Part shown: in pieces, positions 8,702 through 17,724 of the stretch | Layout of the letters: every line of letters starts with the position of its first letter | How positions within the stretch are numbered: position 1 is the stretch's first letter | Assembly: GCA_963558565.1 (NCBI GenBank) | Contig: CAUWGX010000015.1 | Span: 1 to 42,466 of the forward strand | Direction: 5' to 3' | DNA length: 42,466 bases | DNA from: Atopostipes sp963558565 | GTDB taxonomy: Bacteria; Bacillota; Bacilli; Lactobacillales; Carnobacteriaceae_A | Notes under the pieces: generated by a model | Database searches by the model: none | The model's input: only the letters and a program-made list of their open reading frames with translations | Told to the model about the DNA's origin: nothing | Position numbers and translations under genes: made by a program

Positions 8702-8738
8702 AAAAAAGAGGATCGCGCGTAGACGCATCCTCTTTTTT
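8702..8738 (-). terminator. ftsH terminator
   Basis: A 12-bp stem AAAAAAGAGGAT/ATCCTCTTTTTT (8702-8713 with 8727-8738) sits in the 110-bp gap between the ftsH stop and the hslO start, with T's on the minus strand. Confidence 0.8.
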
Positions 8739-8773
8739 AAAACAATTTTAACTTTTTATCAACTTACCGGCCA

Positions 8774-11020
8774 TTAATTTGTCTCATCGTCGTTTGTTTC
8801 ATCTTGTTCATCGTCTTCTTCTGCATCTTCAGCCTCAGAAGCTTCTTGTTCTTCTTTTAGTTTCTCAACGTCAACATCTTCTGGCTCTTTTTCCGTTTTT
8901 GTTTCATCTTCAGGTTCTTCTGAATCTTCGGAATCTGACAAGCCAATTGTTTTACGTCCAGTTACTTGTTCTTCGTGTTGTTCTTCCATTGCTTTCACAC
9001 GTTCTTCGTGAGCTTTTTTAACCTCATCATAAGAAGTTCCGGCTGTTTCGTCTTCCTCTTCTTCGCGAGGATATTCAGTTCGCTCAGGATCGCGTGAAGG
9101 CATAACACCCTCTTCAAACAAGCTCTTAATTTCAAGTTCATTCAGCGTTTCATATTCGAGTAAGTGCTCGGCAATAAGTTTTAATTGCGGCCCATGCTCT
9201 TTAATGATATCTGACGCTTGTTCGTGTCCTTCGTTTATAATACGTAGAACTTCTTCGTCAATTTCAGAAGCTACTCGTTCAGAATATCCTTTCGACTGAC
9301 CATAATCTCTCCCTAAGAAGACTTGCCCTTGACCGCCATCTTCGTATTGAACAGGACCAAGTTTATTACTCATTCCATACTCAGTCACCATTGAACGAGC
9401 AAGTTGTGTTGCTTGCTGGAAGTCATTAGAAGCTCCACTTGATTGTGTACCGAAGAAGATCTCTTCCGCTGCACGACCACCTAATAGACCAACAATTTGT
9501 TCCGTTAAGTCTTTTTCGGTCATGAGGTAACGGTCTTCTTTTGGAAGCATAATCGCATAACCACCTGCACGACCACGAGGTACAATCGTTACTTTATGAA
9601 CAATTCTTGCATCACTTAAAACGAGACCCGCAATAGTATGTCCTGCCTCATGGTAAGCCACCATTTTACGTTCTGTTTCATTCATAATACGATCTTTCTT
9701 CGCTGGACCGGCAATGACACGGTCATGTGCCTCATCCATATCGATTGGTTCAATAATTGTACTGTCTCGACGAGCAGCGATTAATGCCGCTTCGTTTAGT
9801 AAGTTTTCTAAATCTGCTCCTGAGAATCCTGGTGTCTGACGAGCAATTAACTTCAAGTTCACTTCATCTGAAAGTGGTTTGTTTCTCGCATGAACTTTCA
9901 GGATAGCTTCTCGTCCTTTAACGTCTGGACGTCCCACTAAAATACGACGGTCAAAACGCCCAGGACGTAATAAAGCTGGGTCTAAAACATCTGAACGGTT
10001 GGTAGCGGCCATCACAATGACCCCTTCATTTCCTTCGAAACCATCCATCTCAGTTAGCAACTGGTTGAGTGTTTGTTCACGTTCATCATGTCCTCCACCC
10101 ATGCCGGCACCACGTTGACGTCCGACAGCATCGATCTCATCAATAAAGATGATCGATGGAGAGTTTTTCTTCGCATTTTCGAATAAATCACGAACACGGC
10201 TTGCACCTACACCTACAAACATCTCAACGAATTCTGATCCTGAAATACTGTAAAACGGTACGCCAGACTCACCGGCAACGGCTCTTGCAAGCAATGTCTT
10301 CCCTGTTCCTGGAGGTCCTTCTAAAAGGACACCCGCTGGAATACGCGCTCCCAGTTGATTAAATCTTCTAGGATCTTTTAAGAATTCAACAATTTCTACT
10401 AGTTCTTGTTTTTCTTCATCTGCCCCGGCCACATCGGCAAAGCGGACATTACTGGTTTCAGCATCTGCTTCTTTCGCTTGTGATTTCCCGAAGTTCATCA
10501 CTCCGCGGCCACCGCCACCACCAGCGCCTCCTTGTCCCGCTTGTCTCATCATGTAATAAATAAAACCACCCATGATGATAAACGGTAGGAAAGTAATTAA
10601 TAAGCTGGTCCAAATCCCCGTGGTAGGTTCTTCTTCTGCATGCATGGGGATATCATTTGTTTTTGTTAATTCGTAAACATCATTAACAACAGAATCGTTC
10701 ATCAACATTAAAGTTGTAAAACTCTCTGATGAATCTTCTTGTCGGCTTCCAAAAATTGGAAGGTTGCTTTCATCATCTGAACCCGTTTCTAATTCTTGCC
10801 CTTCACGAAAAGTACCGCTTATTTCATAAACGCCACCTACAGGTTGAATTGAATACTGTTCTACACGATCATCTTCTAAATATTGAACGAACTCAGTGGT
10901 ACTTACAGACTCTGTACTCTCTGGCCCTGAATTATTAGTAAATAATTGGATTAACCCAATTAGCCCAATAAACACAATTATATAGAAGAGACTGCTATTT
11001 AAAAAATTTCTTCTCTTCAT
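8774..11020 (-). CDS. ftsH: ATP-dependent zinc metalloprotease FtsH
   Basis: A 748-residue membrane-anchored AAA+ protease for quality control of membrane and short-lived proteins. TM1 is at about 7-27 and TM2 at about 137-158, bracketing an extracytoplasmic domain. A GGAGGGGGRG linker leads to the AAA+ core with Walker A (GPPGTGKT), Walker B (SIIFIDEID), arginine fingers (LLRPGRFDRR) and the zinc site HEAGH. The start at 11020 follows ACGGAGG with 5-nt spacing; an in-frame TTG 24 bases earlier has no ribosome site. The last 120 or so residues form a very acidic, low-complexity tail (many E/D with K/T), longer than the tail of typical FtsH. Confidence 0.97.
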   Translation of the reverse strand: MKRRNFLNSSLFYIIVFIGLIGLIQLFTNNSGPESTESVSTTEFVQYLEDDRVEQYSIQPVGGVYEISGTFREGQELETGSDDESNLPIFGSRQEDSSESFTTLMLMNDSVVNDVYELTKTNDIPMHAEEEPTTGIWTSLLITFLPFIIMGGFIYYMMRQAGQGGAGGGGGRGVMNFGKSQAKEADAETSNVRFADVAGADEEKQELVEIVEFLKDPRRFNQLGARIPAGVLLEGPPGTGKTLLARAVAGESGVPFYSISGSEFVEMFVGVGASRVRDLFENAKKNSPSIIFIDEIDAVGRQRGAGMGGGHDEREQTLNQLLTEMDGFEGNEGVIVMAATNRSDVLDPALLRPGRFDRRILVGRPDVKGREAILKVHARNKPLSDEVNLKLIARQTPGFSGADLENLLNEAALIAARRDSTIIEPIDMDEAHDRVIAGPAKKDRIMNETERKMVAYHEAGHTIAGLVLSDARIVHKVTIVPRGRAGGYAIMLPKEDRYLMTEKDLTEQIVGLLGGRAAEEIFFGTQSSGASNDFQQATQLARSMVTEYGMSNKLGPVQYEDGGQGQVFLGRDYGQSKGYSERVASEIDEEVLRIINEGHEQASDIIKEHGPQLKLIAEHLLEYETLNELEIKSLFEEGVMPSRDPERTEYPREEEEDETAGTSYDEVKKAHEERVKAMEEQHEEQVTGRKTIGLSDSEDSEEPEDETKTEKEPEDVDVEKLKEEQEASEAEDAEEDDEQDETNDDETN

Positions 11021-11201
11021 TTCATCCTCCGTAACTAATTGCAATCGATTATTTGTTTAAAAGCAATATTTAAAACTATCTGTTTCTATTTGATTAAAAT
11101 TGGATTAGACAAATTAACCCTCTAAATATACTATCATACTAACCTAACGAACTCTATGAATATTATTTGACTTTTTTTAGAAAAAAGACAAGCCAGAGCC
11201 G

Positions 11202-11744
11202 TTAAATATAAACTTCTTCTTTTAAAACGCCTACGTAAGGTAAGTTACGATAGTTTCCACGATAGTCCAACCCATATCCTACAACAAATTCATCCGGAAC
11301 TTCAAAACATTTCCAATCTACTTTTAAATCATCTATTCTGCCAGACGGTTTATCTAGTAAAGTAACAATCTTAACTGAAGCAGCTTCGCGATTCTTAAAC
11401 ATGTTTTGTAAATATCTTAAAGTGCGGCCTGTGTCAATAATATCTTCAACGATTAACACATGGCGTCCTTCGACGGACATATCTAAATCTTTTACAATCT
11501 TTACTTCTCCCGAGGAGGTAAAGCCAGTTCCATAACTTGAAACGTCCATCATATCATATTCTAATAATATAGGCGTTGCTTTAATTAAATCGGCCATAAA
11601 AGGAAGAGCCCCTTTTAAAACACCTACAATAATAGGATTTTTATCTTTATATTCTTCAGCTAAAACTTTGCCGAGTTCGGCAATTTTTTCTTTAATTTCT
11701 TCTTCAGAAACCAAAACCTTTTCAATATTTTGATCCATATCCAT
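11202..11744 (-). CDS. hpt: hypoxanthine(-guanine) phosphoribosyltransferase
   Basis: A 180-residue purine salvage enzyme joining hypoxanthine or guanine to PRPP. The PRPP-binding loop VLIVEDIIDTGRTL lies near residues 95-108, and GVLKGALPFMADL and the C-terminal DEFVVGYGLDYRG base-specificity region are present. AGAGGAG lies 8 nt before the ATG. It is 23 bp downstream of tilS and upstream of ftsH, the conserved tilS-hpt-ftsH order; this trio is probably co-transcribed. Confidence 0.96.
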   Translation of the reverse strand: MDMDQNIEKVLVSEEEIKEKIAELGKVLAEEYKDKNPIIVGVLKGALPFMADLIKATPILLEYDMMDVSSYGTGFTSSGEVKIVKDLDMSVEGRHVLIVEDIIDTGRTLRYLQNMFKNREAASVKIVTLLDKPSGRIDDLKVDWKCFEVPDEFVVGYGLDYRGNYRNLPYVGVLKEEVYI

Positions 11745-11767
11745 TTTGAGTACTCCTCTTAATTATT

Positions 11768-13165
11768 TTAGGTCGTTAATTTTTTATACTTTAAGATATA
11801 GGTTAGTTTATCAGTTTTTTGTTCACTTAACAACTGCATTTGCCGGTAGGAAATTAACCAAAGAATCCGTCCTTTAGCATCTTCAACTAACCACGCTTGA
11901 TCTCTTTCATTTAAGGGAACTTTTTCATCAATAAAAATGTCTTTGATCTTTTTAGTTCCTGATAGTCCTCTGTAAGTCATTCGATCCCCAGGTTGGCGAT
12001 GACGGACGGTTAGAGGAAATTCTACTTTATTTTCGGAGAAGACAAAAGTATCGATTACGTTCTCTTCTGACTTTTCACTTTCTGATGTGAATAAGCCAAT
12101 TGCTTCTGTTTCTGATAACTGCACCCACTGATCCAACTCTTCTATTAAATAACGATCCGTTGCCATCGAAGAACGGTCTCTTTCTTTTTTAGAAAATATA
12201 ACTTCATGATAAGACTTTTTGACAACAAAGTTCTCAAGTAAATCCAGTTGCGTATTAACTGCTCCTGTCCACAACCAATCGCGGATAATTTCAATATAAT
12301 TCGTTTTATAAGAGATCTCTGACTCCTCATAAAGGGTCTCCAACACTTTCTGTAAAAGGGCTCGTTGCATCGCTTCGCTATGCTCAAAAAAAGCCTGATG
12401 TTTAAATGAAAGCTGCCCTCGCTCTTTTTTGACAAGTTTTGTGAAGGCTTCCTCAATAGGAGAAGCCGCAATTTCTAGAATATCCTGTAAATCTTCCGCA
12501 AACTGCTCAACATGCTCTGTGAATTTCGCATTCTCTTCTTTAAATAAAGGAATAATTTTATTTCTAAAGCGATTTCGACTGTAAGCTAAACCTTGATTCG
12601 ATTCATCTTCAAAATACATTAAATGATGTTGATGAGCAAAAGCATAAATTTCAGTTTTAGAGAAAGGCAATAAAGGTCGAATCAACAACCCTTCAGCAAA
12701 AGTTTGCGCTAATTGAATACCTGTCAGTTGCTCTAAGGTGCTTCCGCGAGTTAATTTCATCAAGATGGTTTCTACTTGGTCATCTTGGTGGTGAGCAGTC
12801 ATTAAAATATTCGCACCCGTCCTTCCCATCACTTCTTTAAAGAAGGCGTAACGCATCTCACGCGCAGCTTCTTCGACTCCGCTAGTGGGCTGTTTGCTTT
12901 TTTCCCACACATAAGAGTAAAAGGGAACATCATATTCTTCTGCTAATTGTTCAACAAAAGTCGCTTCCTTCCTTGCTTCAGGTCGAAGTTGATGATTAAT
13001 ATGTACGATTGACACTTTTGGGCGTTTTGTTTTAGGGATTTTTTGCATTAAATGAAAAAGGACAATGGAATCCACTCCGCCGGATACCGCCAAAAGAACA
13101 TGTTGCTTCGGGTTAAGTAGATTATTTTTCTGAAGAATATTATTGAAGTCTGGAATCATTTGCAT
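11768..13165 (-). CDS. tilS: tRNA(Ile)-lysidine synthetase
   Basis: A 465-residue ATP-dependent enzyme converting the wobble cytidine of tRNA-Ile(CAU) to lysidine. The PP-loop SGGVDS is near residue 29, and AHHQDDQVETILMKLTRGS is the second conserved block. The C-terminal substrate-binding domain ends with RHRQPGDRMTYRGLSGTKKIKDIFIDEKVP-type residues, complete. GAGGTGG precedes the ATG; a second in-frame ATG two codons on is possible. It is essential in other bacteria and lies in the usual yabR-tilS-hpt context. Confidence 0.95.
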   Translation of the reverse strand: MQMIPDFNNILQKNNLLNPKQHVLLAVSGGVDSIVLFHLMQKIPKTKRPKVSIVHINHQLRPEARKEATFVEQLAEEYDVPFYSYVWEKSKQPTSGVEEAAREMRYAFFKEVMGRTGANILMTAHHQDDQVETILMKLTRGSTLEQLTGIQLAQTFAEGLLIRPLLPFSKTEIYAFAHQHHLMYFEDESNQGLAYSRNRFRNKIIPLFKEENAKFTEHVEQFAEDLQDILEIAASPIEEAFTKLVKKERGQLSFKHQAFFEHSEAMQRALLQKVLETLYEESEISYKTNYIEIIRDWLWTGAVNTQLDLLENFVVKKSYHEVIFSKKERDRSSMATDRYLIEELDQWVQLSETEAIGLFTSESEKSEENVIDTFVFSENKVEFPLTVRHRQPGDRMTYRGLSGTKKIKDIFIDEKVPLNERDQAWLVEDAKGRILWLISYRQMQLLSEQKTDKLTYILKYKKLTT

Positions 13166-13263
13166 CTATTCACCACCTCATCAGTATAATAGAAAAGTGC
13201 ATGTTTTAAAACTATTTATCAGTCATCTTGTTTCTATCTCTTCTAGCAAATAACTAAAAAAAG

Positions 13264-13285
13264 AAGGCAGGGGATCTCCTGCCTT
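13264..13285 (-). terminator. terminator after yabR
   Basis: An 8-bp GC-rich stem AAGGCAGG/CCTGCCTT with a 6-nt loop is followed on the minus strand by TTCTTTTTTT. It separates the S1 gene from tilS. Confidence 0.85.
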
Positions 13286-13311
13286 TTAAGTAGAATTTAT
13301 TTAACGTGTGT

Positions 13312-13740
13312 TTAGCTGCGACGTCCACCGCGGCCTCCGCGTTTATTTTCAGTGTTTTTACGTAATGAAGATAAACGTGACTCACTATCTTTTAAGAAGT
13401 CATCCATTAAAGAATCGAAATCTTTATTTGATTTTTGTTTTGGTCGGTTATTACTTGGGCGTCTTTTGCTTGGAGCTTTTTTCTGCTCTTCTTTTTGTTT
13501 CGCTTCTTGTTCTTTATCGCGCATGGAAAGTGCAATCTTTCCATCGTCTCCAATTGAAAGAACTTTAACCGTAACCATTTGGCCGATACTCAATTCGTCG
13601 TTAATGTCTTCTACGAATTTATCAGAAACTTCACTAATATGAACAAGTCCTGTTTTGTTATCTCCTAAATCAATAAACGCACCAAATTTTGCTAAACCAG
13701 TAATTTTACCTTCTACCTTTTTGCCAACTTCAAGTGACAT
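13312..13740 (-). CDS. yabR: S1 RNA-binding domain protein, YabR/GSP13 family
   Basis: A 142-residue protein with a single S1/OB domain at about residues 5-74 (VEGKITGLAKFGAFIDLGDNKTGLVHISE). A basic tail rich in K, R and Q follows, ending GGRGGRRS. Homologs associate with ribosomes and RNA; the precise role is not settled. It sits between divIC and tilS as in Bacillus and Enterococcus. A GGAGGAG site precedes the ATG. The RGG-like C-terminal end suggests extra RNA contacts. Confidence 0.9.
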   Translation of the reverse strand: MSLEVGKKVEGKITGLAKFGAFIDLGDNKTGLVHISEVSDKFVEDINDELSIGQMVTVKVLSIGDDGKIALSMRDKEQEAKQKEEQKKAPSKRRPSNNRPKQKSNKDFDSLMDDFLKDSESRLSSLRKNTENKRGGRGGRRS

Positions 13741-13849
13741 TAAATCATTTCTCCTCCTATGAGTTTGAAACTATTATAACATGTTATTTTATAATATGTT
13801 TAAAAAATTAATAATTTTTGAAAAAAATATGAAGAATTTCCAAGACAAA

Positions 13850-13887
13850 AAACGTGCTACTTCTCATTTTTTATAAGCAACACGTTT
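13850..13887 (-). terminator. divIC terminator
   Basis: Arms at 13850-13861 and 13876-13887 pair over 12 positions on the minus strand when two G-U wobbles are allowed, and a TTTTTTG run follows. On the plus strand the same positions are A-C mismatches, so it is minus-specific. Confidence 0.75.
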
Positions 13888-13938
13888 ATTCGTTATGGTT
13901 CAGTTGTTTTATGTAAATTATTTTTCGTTTTCCCCATT

Positions 13939-14361
13939 TTATTCTGCTTCATTCTCTTCTTTTTCTGTATTTGTTTCTTCCGCATCAACCTCTTCTTCTT
14001 CCGGGAGGTTAATTAAAACTTCGTCAGATTTTGAAAGATTGAGTTCCTGGCGTGCTAATTTTGCCACATACTCTTCGTCTTCTAGCAAACCGACTTGATA
14101 TTCTAACGCCTGTCTTTCTTCTTCAAGCTCTTCTAAATTATTTGCCGCCTGGGCTTGTAATTGATTAAATTCTTCTGTACTTTCTTTATTGTTTAGTAAT
14201 GGAAAGCCTGTAATTCCAATTAAAACCAACCCAACCGCAAGAATAATTCCTGTACGTATCCGTACAAATTTCTTTCTTTTGTTTTTACGAATATTATCCA
14301 GCGTTTTATCAACGGAATATTTATTTAAATGGGTGATGTTCTTTTTATTTTTGTTTTCCAA
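13939..14361 (-). CDS. divIC: septum formation initiator, DivIC/FtsB family
   Basis: A small bitopic cell-division protein of about 140 residues. A basic cytoplasmic N-terminus is followed by one membrane span at about residues 36-56 and a Leu/Glu-rich coiled coil at about 65-98 (FNQLQAQAANNLEELEEERQ). The LARQELNLSKSDEVLINLPE block typical of PF04977 and an acidic tail complete it. The start is uncertain. I favour the TTG at 14361, 9 nt after AGGGG, over an in-frame TTG at 14370 that abuts that site. It interacts with DivIB/FtsL at the septum. The neighbour yabR and the position support DivIC. Confidence 0.88.
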   Translation of the reverse strand: MENKNKKNITHLNKYSVDKTLDNIRKNKRKKFVRIRTGIILAVGLVLIGITGFPLLNNKESTEEFNQLQAQAANNLEELEEERQALEYQVGLLEDEEYVAKLARQELNLSKSDEVLINLPEEEEVDAEETNTEKEENEAE

Positions 14362-14394
14362 AACACTCAACCCCTAGTTAATTAGTGTACACAT

Positions 14395-14423
14395 AGTATA
14401 GCAAGCTTTAGCAGATTTGAAAA
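14395..14423 (-). promoter_or_regulatory. divIC promoter with extended -10
   Basis: On the minus strand TGCTATACT (extended -10, core 14395-14400) lies 17 bp from a weak TTTTCA -35 (14418-14423), giving a short leader before divIC. Confidence 0.55.
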
Positions 14424-14571
14424 CAGTTTCCTTAAAAAAATTAAAAAGTATTTCATTTACATCAAGTTCCTTCTTTTTATGTTCCCTATCAACAATAAAA
14501 TAACTCCTCTACTAAAGAATGTATAGGTATTTCATCCTCTCTGTCTTGCCGGTGCTTCCAAGAATAATAAA

Positions 14572-14599
14572 AAGCACCTACTATGGAAGCTAGGTGCTT
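14572..14599 (-). terminator. terminator of the sigma-factor gene
   Basis: A 9-bp stem AAGCACCTA/TAGGTGCTT with a 10-nt loop is followed by TTTTTATTATT on the minus strand. It lies 40 bp after the sigma stop. Confidence 0.85.
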
Positions 14600-14638
14600 G
14601 GACAAGGTAACCGCCAAACTATTTCTATATGTATTGTA

Positions 14639-15226
14639 TTAGTTCAGTGCATCTCTTAATTTCATTCTGCATCGATAGATAGCTGTCTGTACTTGATTAA
14701 ATTTAAGGCCTGATTTTGCAGCAATTTTTTCTGGCGATTGACCACTAAGAAAAAGGAAAAAAACATCTTTCTCAAAAGGAGATAATTCTACTAAGTAACC
14801 AGCGAAAGCTTCTTTCGCAAGCATCGCATCTTCGGGGTGAGACATAATAGAGGAAGTTCCTTTGACATGGATCCCAGCTTTTTCTGCTAGATTGTCTAAG
14901 GAGGATGTTTTTGAGTTTGCTTTTCTTTTTTGTGCTTTTTGTTTTCTCAACAAATGTTTGAAGTGATTGGATAGTTGCATATAAAAATATTTCGCAAACC
15001 GGACGCCCCTTCTATAATTATATTTTTCCACTGCAATCACTAACACTTTCCGAGCTTCTTGGATGAGATCATCGCGACTATAATTTTCTATGAAATACTT
15101 ATTAACGAGAATAGAGATCGTTGGCTCGCATCGTTCCAATAACCGTTCAAATAAATCAAAATCAATACATTGAAGCAACATGACCAAAATTTCCAGTTCA
15201 TTGTCATTTTGTTCTTTATCTTTCAT
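14639..15226 (-). CDS. sigH: sigma-70 family factor, SigH/ComX-like
   Basis: A 195-residue alternative sigma factor. Region 2 spans about residues 20-90 with YSRDDLIQEARKVLVIAVEKYN and RFAKYFYMQLSNHFKHLLRKQK. Region 4 spans about 140-192 with LSPFEKDVFFLFLSGQSPEKIAAKSGLKFNQVQTAIYRCRMKL, a helix-turn-helix. It lies just downstream of the yacP homolog, as sigH does in B. subtilis, which supports the SigH/ComX assignment. In non-sporulating lactobacilli and streptococci such factors drive DNA-uptake genes. A GAGG site lies 8 nt before the ATG. The 140-bp upstream gap holds three 11-bp direct repeats, suggesting dedicated control. Confidence 0.82.
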   Translation of the reverse strand: MKDKEQNDNELEILVMLLQCIDFDLFERLLERCEPTISILVNKYFIENYSRDDLIQEARKVLVIAVEKYNYRRGVRFAKYFYMQLSNHFKHLLRKQKAQKRKANSKTSSLDNLAEKAGIHVKGTSSIMSHPEDAMLAKEAFAGYLVELSPFEKDVFFLFLSGQSPEKIAAKSGLKFNQVQTAIYRCRMKLRDALN

Positions 15227-15322
15227 TTTATTTACCTCGTTTCCCTCCCATATAAATCAGTTTGAAAGCGGTTAACCTCATTAGTTTAATCATAATAGAA
15301 ATTTTTCGGGAGTTAGAGGGCT

Positions 15323-15355
15323 TTATTGTAAAGATTGTGTAAAGTTTGTGTAAAG
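15323..15355 (-). repeat. three 11-bp direct repeats upstream of sigH (candidate response-regulator site)
   Basis: On the minus strand CTTTACA occurs three times with exactly 11-bp period: CTTTACACAAA, CTTTACACAAT, CTTTACAATAA. They lie immediately after the yacP stop and 97-129 bp before the sigma start. TTTACA half-sites spaced by 5 bp resemble boxes of OmpR/PhoB-family regulators such as B. subtilis PhoP, so binding by that class is an inference. A TATTAT -10-like hexamer lies about 29 bp downstream of the last copy. Confidence 0.7.
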
Positions 15356-15366
15356 CTTCACTTTCT

Positions 15367-15903
15367 TTAAAGGTTTTTAGACCCGCCTTCCAGTTCTCTC
15401 ATATATTTTCGCAATAAAGCTTCTTGCTCTTCACTGAGTGCTGTATTTCTTCTAATATTTTTAAAATTATAATCTTGAGTATCGATGCGGATTTTATCTT
15501 TCGTATGATTCAGCTCTTTATATAAATCTCGAGCCGATTTCCTAGAGGCGCCTCTTTGAAAAATTAACCATTGTTCAGCGAGATCAGAGGTAGCAACGAC
15601 GACGTTTGTTGTAAATAAATTTTCATGGCCGACTGCTTTTTCTATATAACTGTCTGCTGTTTCATCTTCTTTTGTAAAAATAACGGTTAAATGGTACCGA
15701 TCATATTGTTTTTGGATGCCGGGAACAAATTGCGCATCAAAAACAACTCGAATTTCTATCTCTTCATACTTCGCATATTCACTGAGTTCATGCAACAAAA
15801 TATCTCGAGCAGCCGCCATATCATCTTGTCTTTGTAGTTTGACTAAATGGGGCCAGGCTCCAATCATATTATAGCCATCCACATATAATAGTTCTTTCTT
15901 CAC
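15367..15903 (-). CDS. yacP: NYN/PIN-like ribonuclease, YacP (Rae1) family
   Basis: A 178-residue protein with a PIN-like nuclease fold. VDGYNMIGAWP at residues 8-18, VVFDAQ, ETADSYIEKAV and VVATSDLAEQ provide the conserved acidic residues. The B. subtilis homolog Rae1 cleaves mRNA in the ribosomal A site. The start is a GTG with GGAGG 7 nt upstream. It precedes the SigH-like gene, as in Bacillus, where the pair follows the mrnC-yacO genes. Function is transferred from the family. Confidence 0.9.
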   Translation of the reverse strand: MKKELLYVDGYNMIGAWPHLVKLQRQDDMAAARDILLHELSEYAKYEEIEIRVVFDAQFVPGIQKQYDRYHLTVIFTKEDETADSYIEKAVGHENLFTTNVVVATSDLAEQWLIFQRGASRKSARDLYKELNHTKDKIRIDTQDYNFKNIRRNTALSEEQEALLRKYMRELEGGSKNL

Positions 15904-15980
15904 TTAGAGACCTCCTCTCTTATCTGGACATGTATAGCCTATTTTACCATAAACAAAATATTATTCCTTTGAATAGAATA

Positions 15981-16018
15981 AAAAATGAGCAAGGGTTCAA
16001 AAGACCTCACTCATTTTT
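15981..16018 (-). terminator. terminator of the ABC exporter operon
   Basis: A 15-bp minus-strand stem with two G-U wobbles (15981-15995 with 16004-16018) is followed by T's. It lies about 105 bp downstream of the permease stop. Confidence 0.75.
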
Positions 16019-16122
16019 TATAGATGGTTCCATTTGCAAAGCAAATTTGCCTTGTTCTTTCACTAAACGCTCTGCAATTTTATTTTCCTATCTATTTTCT
16101 AAAAATACTCTATTGTTTATAG

Positions 16123-17724
16123 TTAGTCTGTAATATCTCTTCGTTTGAAACCAATCAAACCTAAAAGCATTAATCCTAACGCAAGCCCTGTTGTTATAAG
16201 GGCGACTTGCCAGCTGAAATCATCTTGGGGAAGCTGAGGCGTATGATGAAATACAGATAAGTTCTTCACCCATGTTGGTAAATCGATGAAGTCGGCAAAG
16301 TATAACACAATAAAAGCAAAACCTAAATACCCCCACGCAACGCTTGTTAACTTTGGTAACCAGCCATAGAGCAAAATAACGATCCCTAAACTAAACCAAA
16401 TCGCTGGGAAGTAAGCGGCTCCTGCTTTTAAAATATTTTGCACCGAAAAATCAAAATCCATAGCAGAAGCGGCTCCGCCAATAGCCAAGAGTTGAGCGCA
16501 TTGCATGATAAGACTGGTTAATAAACTTAGACCTAGAAACGTAAAGAATATATTCGTTCTAGAATAAACGCCAGTGAGTGTTTTTTCTGTACGACCTTTT
16601 GTCTCTTCACCTTTCAAACTTAAAAAGGTTTGAAGTACAGGGATAGTGGCAAAGATCGACAGCAAACCAATAATCATTCCTAAAAATTGTTCCGCCATAT
16701 TCATACCTGCAGTTGCCCCTATGATTTGTTCAATCACTTCATTATCGCCAATTAAGCCTTCTACATCTCCAATAACGGAACCATAGGTGACACCAAGCAA
16801 TAGCATCGCGACTGCCCATACAATCAACGTTGTTTTTAATAAATGCAACGCTAATCCAGTCGGTGTCTTTAAGAAAGAAGAAGCATGACGTTTCCCCGCT
16901 TTTTCAGGGAACAAGCCAGCCCCCATATCTCGTTTTTGTTGGAGAAAGAAAGCAAAAATAAGCACCAGAACCGTCACAAAGCCTAATAAAAATAAAGGCC
17001 ACCAATTATTTTCTACAAAAGGCTCGGTCCGATAAAGAAGTCCTAGAGGTGAAAGCCAACTCAACCATTCATAGCCGGAATCTCCTATTGTTCTTAAAAT
17101 ATAAGCAACTCCTAATAAACCAAAGGAAACCATCATCGTATGGCGACTGCTGGTCGTAAATTGCCCCATCAATAAAGCGACTGCACCGAAAAATATTCCG
17201 ATCATTCCATAAATAGCCCCGGTAAGAAGTGCTCCTTCTAGACCGATACTCTGATCTCCGAAAATGTAAAGAACAGCAGCCGATACACCACCAATGAGTA
17301 AATTCGTTAAGATTAATAATAGAAGACTTACAGTCGTATGCGAAAGGCGGCCAATAGGAAAAGAACGTAAAAGTTCTAAAATACCTTCTTCTTCCTCCGC
17401 TTTCGTATTGGAAACGACGGATAAAATAGACATAATCGCGAAAAGGCAAAGAGCAATAATCGTCATCGTATGAGAATACATGGCACCAATTGTATAATTT
17501 TCAAAGCCTATCATCGGTCCTAGCAAAGCTTCCATCGCTGGATTTGTCATAATCATGGCCATCATCTCACGCTCACCTGCATCACTGTATAATTCAACGT
17601 AAGCAACGATCCCAATAGCCACTAATGACACTAAGCCCAGCAGCCAAGCGAATATTTTTAGCCAATCTCTTTTCAGTGAAAAAGAAAATAATCTACTCGT
17701 TTGTGCGAATTGATCCTTCATCAT
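16123..17724 (-). CDS. ABC-2 exporter permease (polyketide/tetronasin-type)
   Basis: A 533-residue membrane protein with about twelve hydrophobic segments in two similar halves. Each half opens with an FSLKRDWLKIFAWLLGL-like or LLKTTLIVWAVAMLLLG-like amphipathic start. A NTKAEEEEGILELLRSFPIGR and GEETKGRTEKTL stretch occurs after the second helix of each half, the pattern of antibiotic-efflux permeases related to TnrB. Its start overlaps the ATPase stop by 4 bp (ATGA), so the two are coupled. With the ATPase and the adjacent TetR gene it forms a regulated efflux operon. The substrate is unknown. Confidence 0.85.
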   Translation of the reverse strand: MMKDQFAQTSRLFSFSLKRDWLKIFAWLLGLVSLVAIGIVAYVELYSDAGEREMMAMIMTNPAMEALLGPMIGFENYTIGAMYSHTMTIIALCLFAIMSILSVVSNTKAEEEEGILELLRSFPIGRLSHTTVSLLLLILTNLLIGGVSAAVLYIFGDQSIGLEGALLTGAIYGMIGIFFGAVALLMGQFTTSSRHTMMVSFGLLGVAYILRTIGDSGYEWLSWLSPLGLLYRTEPFVENNWWPLFLLGFVTVLVLIFAFFLQQKRDMGAGLFPEKAGKRHASSFLKTPTGLALHLLKTTLIVWAVAMLLLGVTYGSVIGDVEGLIGDNEVIEQIIGATAGMNMAEQFLGMIIGLLSIFATIPVLQTFLSLKGEETKGRTEKTLTGVYSRTNIFFTFLGLSLLTSLIMQCAQLLAIGGAASAMDFDFSVQNILKAGAAYFPAIWFSLGIVILLYGWLPKLTSVAWGYLGFAFIVLYFADFIDLPTWVKNLSVFHHTPQLPQDDFSWQVALITTGLALGLMLLGLIGFKRRDITD

